A stretch of DNA of 64,000 nt from Marvania coccoides. Its lineage: Eukaryota; Chlorophyta; Trebouxiophyceae; Chlorellales; Chlorellaceae. Below are positions 56,201 through 64,000 of the stretch, piece after piece. Position numbers and translations under genes: made by a program. Position 1 is the stretch's first letter. Each line of letters begins with the position of its first letter. The stretch spans positions 496,001-560,000 of the forward strand of contig OY978108.1 of the NCBI GenBank assembly GCA_963854735.1, written 5' to 3'. The notes below the pieces were generated by a model that did not search any database, was not told the origin of the DNA, and was given only the letters and a program-made list of their open reading frames with translations.

Positions 56201-56818
56201 ATAATCAACTTAAAACCCATTTTTTCTCACTTGATTTCCTCCCTCTTAATTAACAAAATTGCAGGGTTCTTCGTGTGCAAGCTGAAAAAGCTGTCCAATA
56301 CAAAGGAGGGCGCCATTGGCGATGACGACGAGGACATGGATGTGAGGGACAAGGCAGTACAAGACAGTAGCGATGATGACGTCATGGCGCAGCTCAACGG
56401 GCGGACGCACGTCAAGGTGGCGCCCACCGGGAAGAAAGATCGCCGAAAGAAGAAAGCGCAGGACAGCAGTGATGCCGATGCGGCGGCGGCAGCGGGCGGA
56501 GCAGCTGCTGAGCCTGAGGAGGCGCCTAAGAAGAAGAAAGAGCGCGGAATTGTGAAGCGGGCGAAAGAGGAGCTGAGGCTGGAGCTGGAGGCCAAGAAGA
56601 AGGCCAAAGAGGCGGTGGCGGCTGCAGCGGCGGCAGAAGTAGAGAAACCGATGAAGAAAAAGTCGAAAACGCCCAGCAAGGCAGCAGGAAAGACGCCGAG
56701 CATGGTGGGGGCAGGAAAGACGCCGAGCAAGGTGGGGGCAGGAAAGACGCCGAGCAAGGTGGCAGCGAAGACTCCTTCGGGCTCTGTGAAGAAAAAGCTG
56801 AAGAAGGACAAGGCGTAA
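53243..56818 (+). CDS. NOP2: NOP2/NSUN1 25S/28S rRNA cytosine-5 methyltransferase
   Basis: Nucleolar SAM-dependent enzyme that methylates a cytosine of large-subunit rRNA and is required for 60S assembly. Seven exons (53243-53313, 53410-53470, 53560-54558, 54704-54833, 55187-55479, 55719-55977, 56265-56818) give 788 residues. The basic N-terminus is followed by a long acidic Ser/Glu tract (about 70-190). The catalytic part has [97 protein letters not shown] with Cys490 and [15 protein letters not shown] with Cys544, the two conserved cysteines. The Lys-rich C-terminus ends with short repeats. All introns are GT-AG. Confidence 0.95.
56692..56772 (+). repeat. 27-bp tandem repeat coding GKTPSxVGA units
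   Basis: Three near-identical units with core GACGCCGAGCAAGGTGGGGG in the last exon of NOP2, making a Lys/Pro/Ser-rich tail. The tail is probably tolerant of length change. Confidence 0.88.
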
Positions 56819-57107
56819 TTTTTCTGCCTCGTTTCTGAACCTAATATGCATAATTACATAATGATCGATATACAACAGTCTAGTACGAAAATACAAGGAA
56901 TAACCAGTAAAAATTTTCATTTAAAATTTCTTCTCGAGTCAGTCAAATTTCCGTCGTCAGTCTGCTGGAGAAAAAACAACAAAAACATGATAATTTAACC
57001 ATGATATCAGCCATTTTTTCTTGTTAGGAAGGGTCAACTGCACGTCAGTCTCTCTCTGGTAGACCCCAGCTGCATCTTCAGCAACTACAGAGCTGCCAGT
57101 TATGGTG

Positions 57108-59919
57108 TTAATCGCGTTTGTCATCATCGTCATTTTTTTGTGCCTGCGGTCGCATTTCATATTTGAGAGGCCCACCATCGCTCGTTCCCTCCTTCACTCC
57201 AGCGGCGCTGCTCTGAGGCGGCCGCCTTCCCCCAGGCAGGCTGCTTATGGCTGCCACAGCACTGCTTAAAAAGCTCCACACCACGACCAACCAATTCACT
57301 GGAACCCATAAAGCAGCCTTGATGCTTATTGCTGCCCGCCTTCGCGTGCGGCGGACCCTCCTGGCCCACGTTATTCTGCACATCATTTCAATACAAGAGA
57401 CATCGTCAAAACGAGAAAAATGGTTTCAAGGTGAGGAAGACATTTGCGCAGTTAAATAAAGATGACCAGTAACCGAATAATGAATAACCGAGTCATAAAA
57501 AGAAGAAAAAAGTAGACGTACCTGTGCCTGGAATAGCCGCTGGCCATGTGGGAGAAGAACTGCCACACCCCTCGTGCAGCACGCGCAGCACGCCCCAGCG
57601 AATTCCTCAGCACGTCCACAGCGTCAGCCGGCAAGAAAGAAAAAGAAAACCCTAATGAAGAACCCCAAGGGAGAGCCCCCGCCCCTCCCGCCGCCGCAGC
57701 AGCCCCCGCTACCCCCTGCCCCGCCGCAAACGCCTGCCGCACCGCCCCAGCTACCCAAGCAAGCGGCATATATACCGGCAGGAGCAGCGTTGATCCGAAA
57801 TCTCTGCAGGCGCGAGTGAGGGCCGCCAACGGGGCAAGGGCCGTGCCTACGAGTGGCGTGAGGGTTGAGATGAGTGGGCCGGCGACTTCGGCTAGCGTGC
57901 GCTTGGCTGTGCCCAGCAGGCGCACCACGTAAAGAAAGAGTTCGCTTTGGCCGAAAATATACGTTAGAAGCAGGGAAAGGCGGATCTGAGCGTGAGTTTC
58001 GATCCAGTTGAGCACGGCAACGGGGGGCAGCCACAGCCCCGCGACTGCCCGGCTCAGCACCGCCTGCAAGAGGATAATGCATTTGCGTCGTAAAAAAGTG
58101 AGCGTCGTCGTAATATTTCTCAAATACGTCCTAATGATAAAACCCCAGAAGAATAAACTGAGCATTCCTTTCAAAAGGAGTTTCAACGTCAGAGAAGAAA
58201 GAGTAATAAAATTTATTACCTGGAGTCCGGGCAGCGTTTTGTAGAGATCGTAGAATCCTGCTGCCAGAGAAAAAAAAGAAATGGCGTAGAACAGCACCCA
58301 CGTGAGGGTGCGCAACCAGGGGCGGTAATAGAATCCAACCGACGGTGCAAAGGTGGCCCAGGTAGGCAGCCCGCTCTCGCACCTATAGTCAATAGAAAGC
58401 TTAATTGGTTACTGACGAGATAACACGTACAGGAAGAGAGAAAAAATGCTCACAAAAAGAAAATTTTAATTATCCTTCAAAAAAAAAAATACCCTCCCTG
58501 CCGCAGCATGCATTAAAACTTACAGCTTAAGTAGCCGCTCGTTGCTTTCTACCACCGGCCGCAGCACCTCCGGCAGCTGCGGGTCGCTCCACCGCACCGA
58601 GATCAGCCTAAAATCGTAAATCTTGGCGGGCGGAGCAGCAGCAGCGGTGGTTTCATCGGAAACTGGTGGAAAGCGCAGATCTCCGGTGGAGTGCGACAGC
58701 CTCAGGGGCGGCAGGGCGGTAGCGGAAGCGGGGAGGTCCTCAGCTGGAAAGTATTCAGTTTGACTGTGGCGGAAAAGCGTAGGCGTTGGAGGAGACTCGT
58801 TCAGAAATTGCGCTGCTGCTGATGGCGGTGGTGGTTGCTGTGGAGAAAGCGCTGCTAGCGGAGTAGTTTCTGCCCCTGTTAAAGCGGCAGCTTCTGCAGC
58901 GAAGAGTGTAGCATCACGTGCCCTCACTTTTGCCACCGCCCCACTGAGACGCGCCAAAAGGTTGGTTCTGGCGCGCTTGCGCTGGGGAGACACGGGAGGG
59001 CCCGCCGCGAGCGCCTCCGCTGCCGCTGCAGACGTTGAAGCGCCGTTAAAAATCGACAGAGTAGGAACAGAAGGCAATGGCGATGACGGGGTGCGTTCTG
59101 TCGGCGCTGCTGCGCATGCGGTGGTGGCGGCGGCACCGGAACTGGGATTGGCATTCCATGGAGAAAGTTCTGGCGCTTTGGATGGAGACCCGGGACCGAA
59201 AAGCTCTTCTAGAGTTGCCCGAGTTGCTTCGCCGTCCGCGCCGCCGTACCACACGAACGCGTCTTCCAGCTGCAGTCAACACCAAATTATAGCGATGCAT
59301 TATAATGGCTAATGAAAGGAGGTGGCGGTTTCTATTTTTAGAAAAGAAAAAATATGTTTTCCAACAGAAAAACGACTCTGCAGCTGGTAGTGCTTTGAAA
59401 TTTGAGGGCACATGAATTTATATTACTGGATGATACTCACGCTCTGAAACTCTCGTTTTCGCACGTTGTTGGCCTCCAGCACGAGCCTGCCGTCCCTCAG
59501 CAGCGGGTTGTCGTAGTTCTTGACAAATGAAGAAATTTGAAAAAGTTGTTGAATACGACGGGAGGAAAATGAACGTGAACACGACAGCGTTCAGTTTGCT
59601 CTATAATAGCATCACTTCTCACCATGCCAGAGACGTCGTCAAAGGAAACTTCAAAGGCGAATGCACAGCCACCGTCGGTGTGAAAAACAGAGCTAAAAGG
59701 GCTCTGAGCTCCCAGCTGGCGCAGCAGCGTGGTGGCGGTAGGTCGAAACCGGCGCTTGGGCCTCCTTTCGGAGCCGTCCTCTTCGTCCTCGACGATGAAA
59801 ACGAACAGGGAGCGAAGCTTGTGAACGAGGAAGTAGAGAGATTTTTGATCGTTTTTAGCGCTCCACATGCCAACAGAGACCCTCGAGAGCAAGGCCATGT
59901 GCGTGGCGCTGTCCGCCAT
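57108..59919 (-). CDS. Multi-helix membrane protein, unrecognised family
   Basis: Exons 59623-59946 (ATG at 59919), 59441-59518, 58524-59269, 58220-58382, 57522-58063 and 57108-57375 join in frame, giving about 697 residues. Exon 1 is open upstream of the ATG (FERPCVEGVMADSATHMALL) to an acceptor-like TTTTTTTAAG at 59947, so an earlier coding exon may exist. The N-terminal domain is soluble (SLYFLVHKLRSLFVFIVEDE; FRPTATTLLRQLGAQSPFSS; KNYDNPLLRDG), followed by an Ala/Pro-rich linker. The C-terminal half has about four hydrophobic segments (TLTWVLFYAISFFSLAAGF; LLLTYIFGQSELFLYVVRLL; LISTLTPLVGTALAPLAAL; VPVNWLVVVWSFLSSAVAAI). It ends in a charged tail (NDDDDKRD). No function assigned. Confidence 0.72.
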
Positions 59920-60676
59920 GACGCCCTCCACACAAGGCCGTTCAAACTTAAAAAAACCAAATTAAAAATTTAAGATTATAATTATGAAAACCCGCGGGGG
60001 GTCAGGATAGGTCCCTCATGCCGATATACGATGATGAAATGAAAAAAAAAACAGGCATTTCGTAGTCTCGGGAGCTTCTTTCGTGGCCTGTCTTAAAAAG
60101 AAAATTCAGTTTGAAAATTTGTTTGCAAGACTCAAACTTCTTTGCTCACAAGCGGTCTATTTTTCTCATTCAGATTTTACACACAAGGATCTATGGTACA
60201 GGACACAAGGGCGGGGTCAAGAGGAAAAAAACCACGAGAAACAACCGCAGGACAAATATGGAAGAAGACGAAGAATGAGCATTACATAAGAAATATAAGA
60301 ATCGATGGCACACACGAAGGGGAGAAAGAGAAACAACAGACACACACGCATTTGGCCAGCGAAAAAAGGCTCGTTTCATTGCATAAAACGGGGAAAAAAG
60401 AAAAAATCGTCGTAAAAAGTGGGGCATTGATAAGAACACAAAGAGGAATTCGTTGGTTACTGTAGTGGTACATGAAAGGATGATAGGGAAAAAGTGCCAG
60501 AAGGATTGATTTGCGTTTTTTTACTCTCGAGGGTGGTTTGGAAGAAATAAGAGGAGAAGGATTCTGGAGCACTAACTGCCAAAAGAAGGAGGTGTACAGG
60601 CGTTGGCAGGTCTCCATGAAAGAGTGAAAGAGTAGGGTTGTCAGCCGTGCGCCGCCCTTTAGTTTGGCTCGTTTTA
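59920..60676. other. Intergenic region, possible missed 5' exon
   Basis: Would contain any upstream exon of the membrane protein gene; none was identified. Otherwise short low-complexity frames only. Confidence 0.35.
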
Positions 60677-61264
60677 TTATACAACGGCAGCGACTGAAGG
60701 CTTGCATTGCTTCGTGACGTGTTGAAGCACATTCCACGTGCTCCAAGCGCAGAACACGCTCCACAGCAGCAGCACGTCTTGCAGCCAGCGCCCCCTGTCG
60801 TCAGAAGACCCAGCGTCGCCCTCCCCGCCATCGTCTCCACCACCTTCGCCACCGTTGAAATCTCCGCCACCGCCTCCAAAAAAGTCGTCATAAAAATCGT
60901 CGTCGCCGCCTCCGCCGCCCGCGCCGCCTCCCCTGCGTTTGCGTCGGGTCTTGGAGGACGCCAGCGCTGCGGTGGGGACCGTGAGGCTGCGTGTGTGGTG
61001 CATTATGCGAGGCCGAGTGCTGGGAGGCGAGCACCCCATTTTGGTGGTCAACGCGCCCTCTGCCGCTGCTAGGACCGAGGCGCTGATGGGCTCCACATCG
61101 CAAGAGACACTTGCCGCGGCGACAAAGGCAGCGGAAGCGCTGCGAAGCTGGCGTGTAAGGGATGAGGATTGTTGAGATTGGGGCTGAGGTGGGCCAGCAG
61201 CGAGGAGGTCACCACCCCAGGTGAGGGCCCCGGGAGAGGTGGATAGAAGACTTGCGGACAGCAT
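60677..61264 (-). CDS. Gly/Asp-rich protein with organelle leader and C-terminal hydrophobic helix, unrecognised
   Basis: Single exon, 195 residues. MLSASLLSTSPGALTWGGDL and the following Ser/Gln-rich, acid-free stretch look like a plastid transit peptide. A basic patch (KTRRKRRGGG) is followed by an acidic/glycine tract (DDDFYDDFFGGGGGDFNGGE) and a C-terminal helix rich in Trp and Leu (WLQDVLLLWSVFCAWSTWNV). It could be a small organelle membrane protein. No family recognised; the long ATG-started frame and biased composition support it as real. Confidence 0.6.
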   Translation of the reverse strand: MLSASLLSTSPGALTWGGDLLAAGPPQPQSQQSSSLTRQLRSASAAFVAAASVSCDVEPISASVLAAAEGALTTKMGCSPPSTRPRIMHHTRSLTVPTAALASSKTRRKRRGGGAGGGGGDDDFYDDFFGGGGGDFNGGEGGGDDGGEGDAGSSDDRGRWLQDVLLLWSVFCAWSTWNVLQHVTKQCKPSVAAVV

Positions 61265-61939
61265 GGCGGCGTGGGTTTGAGTTTGCTTTAACCCTGCGAT
61301 CGTGTGAGGAAAAAACTTTTAAATTTGCGTCCAGTTTGCGTTGGTGCTCGCATTTTCGTTATAAAGGCGATTAATGATTTGATCAGCCAGTTGGAAGCGG
61401 ACAGGGCTTTGTTGTTCTCCCTCGCACCTTTGAATTATTCTTGAGGTTAAGATGAAGGGAGACCCAACACAGAAGCGGGTTTAGTGGAGAGTCGGGCGAT
61501 AGGACACCGGGCAGAAACCCGGATTTGTTATTCTGGTGGGGGATATTTTTTTTCTCTTCGTTTTGAAGCTGGAATTTTTTTCTTTTCAAGGCTCGTTCTG
61601 AGTTGCGACCCGGGGGACTTTGGCGAGCGAGCTTTGCCTGCGAAACTGCTGGTATCAAGTCTCTTTCGATTCCACAATTAAGTTGGTGAGTCCCGCGCTT
61701 CGAGAGAGCACTGTTTTCATTGGGCGGCTGCGGCGATGTCTATTGCATCTTAAATTTTGAACGCGGACGAGGCGGCCCGCATAATATTATGGATCGATAA
61801 TTTTGAACATCGCGAATTAATGGGGCGTGCGCCGCGGGCATGCCCACCCGCCCCCATTTTTATTTTTCATTCGCCAAAATTAAACTCTCTCTTCCTCGCT
61901 CGCTGTGCAGATCCTCGCGAATTCCAGGGGTGGAGCAGG
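61265..61939. other. Divergent promoter region and RPL34 5' leader
   Basis: Holds TTATAAAGG near 61360 and a strong acceptor (CTCGCTGTGCAG, about 61899-61910) just before the RPL34 leader, suggesting a 5' UTR intron, common in ribosomal protein genes. Confidence 0.5.
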
Positions 61940-62320
61940 ATGGTGCAGCGACTCACATACCGTCGGCGGCACAGCTACGCCACCAAGTCTAACAAGCAGC
62001 GCATTGTGAAGACTCCCGGTGGCAAGCTGCAGTTCCAGCTCCTCAAAAAGAAGACCTCGCACCCCACCTGCCCCGTGTCTGGCCAGCGCCTCAACGGCCT
62101 CCCCGCCCTCCGCCCCAACACCCTCACCAAGCTCAGCAAGAAGAACAAGACTGTCCACCGTGCCTATGGTGGCCATCTTGCGGCGTCTGTGGTGAAGGAG
62201 CGCATCGTGCGCGCCTTCCTGGTGGAGGAGCAGAAGATCGTGAAGAAGGTGCTCAAGCTGCAGGCGGCCAAGGAGGCGGCGGCGGCGCGCCAGGCGGCGG
62301 CCAAGGGCAAGAAGAAGTGA
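61940..62320 (+). CDS. RPL34: 60S ribosomal protein eL34
   Basis: Large-subunit ribosomal protein in one coding exon, 126 residues. [20 protein letters not shown] then [20 protein letters not shown] match plant L34 more closely than animal L34. [20 protein letters not shown] then [20 protein letters not shown] follow. The zinc-site cysteines of animal L34 are reduced to a single TCPVSG. A ~15-residue Ala/Lys tail extends the protein beyond the usual 117-120. The ATG gives the canonical MVQRLTYR start. TGTAA and AT-rich sequence follow the stop. Confidence 0.97.
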   Translation: MVQRLTYRRRHSYATKSNKQRIVKTPGGKLQFQLLKKKTSHPTCPVSGQRLNGLPALRPNTLTKLSKKNKTVHRAYGGHLAASVVKERIVRAFLVEEQKIVKKVLKLQAAKEAAAARQAAAKGKKK

Positions 62321-62831
62321 TCGGCGGCGGAATTTTTCATTGAAAACCAACTAGTATTATGAAAACCATAATACGATACTTGTAAAGCGGCTCTACCAAT
62401 TGCTGGGCGTGGTGTGTGGATTTGTTCTAGTATTTGAGGTGGAGAAAGGGGGATGGGGAGAAGGGCGGTGGGATTTTTCTAAGCACGGTTATAATTCGTT
62501 GGCAGCTTGGAGGAGAGAAGCGCGCTGCGCTACGCAGGGTGGTGTCCATTTGGGGTTTTCAGCACTCAGCGTCTTTCAGCGACAGCACAGTTCCTCAGCG
62601 GCGGGTTTTTCCCCACGCCAGGCTAGCGCTCCTCGTCATTCAGCGGCCTCCTCAGCGACTCAGGCCAGCGGGTAGCTGTACCCTCGTCTCCTCAGCATCT
62701 CCACTGCTCCTCACACGTCCTCACGCGACTTCTAGCCATGCTTTTTGAGCTTGGAGTGAAAGAAAAGCAGGCACATTCATTTTTAATATTTTTATTAAAG
62801 TTTTTTATTTTACTTCTCAAGAATTCGCAAG
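62321..62831. other. Intergenic region
   Basis: RPL34 3' flank and the upstream region of the last gene. Frames here are not coding-like. Confidence 0.4.
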
Positions 62832-64000
62832 ATGGAGCCCTCCTCCAGCAACGAGAAAGGGTCCAGCGTGGAGAACGTGCGCATAGATAACGGAGTTCTC
62901 GCATCTGAGGCCCAGCTGTCCCCCCGCGTTAGCACGGCCGGCACCGACGATGCCTCGCACCACAAGAAGGAACAGCAGGTGTACAACCACGAGAACTACG
63001 GCAAGGAGGACTACAGCGCACCTGGGCTGGACTCTATGCATTGGGGAGGTGTTCAGAGCAAAAAAGAGTGGGACCAGCGCTCCATAGCCAGCTCGATGAA
63101 CGCGGAGAAGGACGACAAGTCGATTTACGAGGAGCCAGCTGTGGGCGCTGTGGAAGGTGAACTAACTTGCAAATTTTGGAAATTTTGATCTCACACCCAC
63201 ACCTCCAAATCAACGCCCTCCCACCCCCTCCTCCACCCCGCAGAGACGGAAGAGACCCAGCAGGAGGACGACGACGATGAAGAGGAGCCCGAGGAGATCG
63301 TACTCACCCAGAGCGAGCTCTTACCTGACGATGGTGAACACGCGGCCAATAGCGCACAGAACGGCACAGCCTCCCACGAAAAGGCCTCCAGCCAGTCCCA
63401 GGCGGCCCTCGCCCCCGCCTCGCTGGCCCCCTCCGTGGTGGACGCCGAGGGATCAATCTCAGTGCAGCCGGCCTCTGAGAGTGGCGACCTGGAGAACGTG
63501 GCGCTGGACGGCAGCGCGGCCACAGCCACTGGTGCCATCCCCGTACCTTCCAGGGGGGACATTTCAGAGGAAGGAGCTCAAATGCCCGCAGGCTCCTCCG
63601 CCGCTGCCAGCCCCCGCTCTCTCGGCTTCCCTGCCTCTCCCATGTCCCGCGCGAGCGCCAGCGACTTCGACGGCATGCACGGCTCCCCGCCCGTGCAACA
63701 ACAGCGCGCCAAAAGCGGTACAGCTGGCGCCTCAGAGCCGTACCGCTCTTCGGTTATGCGGAGCATTGTGGTGGCCGGCGGCGAAGAGGAGGAAAGCGCG
63801 AACGCGGCTGGCAGCAGCGATGGTCAGGGCGGCGCGGGCGAGGACCGCGGTTCCTCGGTGGTCAGCGTCATCGGCAGCGACAGCGTGGCCCCATCAATAT
63901 CCGAATCAACTTTTGCCGCAGCCGCCGCCGCCCCCGTCCCCACAGTCGTCGCAGTGCCTGAGATAGAAGAAACTAACGACGGGGAAGCCGCCGCAGCTTG
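62832..64000 (+). CDS. Acidic, largely disordered protein, unrecognised (runs off window)
   Basis: Exon 1 (62832-63156) starts MEPSSSNEKGSSVENVRIDN and has a conserved-looking Asn/Tyr/Trp stretch (YNHENYGKEDYSAPGLDSMH). The intron 63157-63243 joins in frame to an exon open to the window end: TEETQQEDDDDEEEPEEIVL, then Ser/Ala/Glu-rich sequence with RSLGFPASPMSRASASDF and SEPYRSSVMRSIVVAGG. There are no membrane helices in the visible 360 residues. It could be a scaffold or trafficking protein; the defining domain probably lies beyond the window. Confidence 0.68.

Overview
This is a 64 kb piece of a nuclear genome from a green-lineage alga (Viridiplantae). Two SBP-box transcription factors and a double-AP2 transcription factor are families essentially confined to plants and green algae. 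The DUR3 urea symporter, the plant-like ribosomal protein L34 and a rhodanese with a plastid-type N-terminus fit the same reading. Exons are GC-rich and use many Ala, Gln and Gly codons; introns are short and AT-rich; AATAAA-like signals follow several genes. I cannot place it more finely than a chlorophyte or early-diverging green alga. Nothing looks prokaryotic, and I found no tRNA, rRNA or CRISPR array.

Layout. 1-7.4 kb (minus): STT3 5' part, AP2 factor, DUR3. 8-16 kb: an unrecognised gene (-), an LRRC57-like protein (+), RPS27 (+), an otubain with a long extension (-). 16-22 kb: a 15-exon cytosine-5 DNA methyltransferase gene (+) whose product adds PWWP, half-CXXC, Tudor-like and PHD-like modules to the catalytic domain. 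22-26 kb: a HAD/FMN-hydrolase-like gene (-) and three tandem rhodaneses (+). 26-30.4 kb (minus): a RING/NFX1 membrane protein and a 54-residue brawnin/UQCC6-like microprotein. 30.8-38 kb: a protein with two tandem half-CXXC fingers (+), a small ORF (-) and a membrane-anchored Ala-rich protein (+). 38-46.3 kb: a tandem duplication of [class II aldolase-like gene + SBP-box gene]; the second aldolase copy is a relic split by a decayed non-LTR retrotransposon. 46.7-64 kb: a ViaA-like vWA protein (-), an organelle-type OTU protease (+), a C1A cysteine protease (-), NOP2 (+), two membrane-associated proteins of unknown role (-), RPL34 (+) and a truncated acidic protein (+).

Themes. Chromatin reading and writing is well represented: the methyltransferase and the double half-CXXC protein share a C-G-x-C-R-T-C finger. 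Ubiquitin and protein turnover appears several times (otubain, OTU protease, RING/NFX1 protein, papain-like protease), and so do ribosome production and translation (NOP2, RPS27, RPL34). I see no operon-like functional clusters; neighbouring genes mostly look independent.

The strongest general observation concerns splicing. Among roughly 70 introns I could place by reading-frame continuity, nine need a GC rather than a GT donor, most matching AG|GCAAG. That is about a tenfold excess over the ~1% usual in eukaryotes. Gene models were built by eye from frame, splice motifs and remembered protein families; exon ends are exact where frame and motif agree and tentative where stated.
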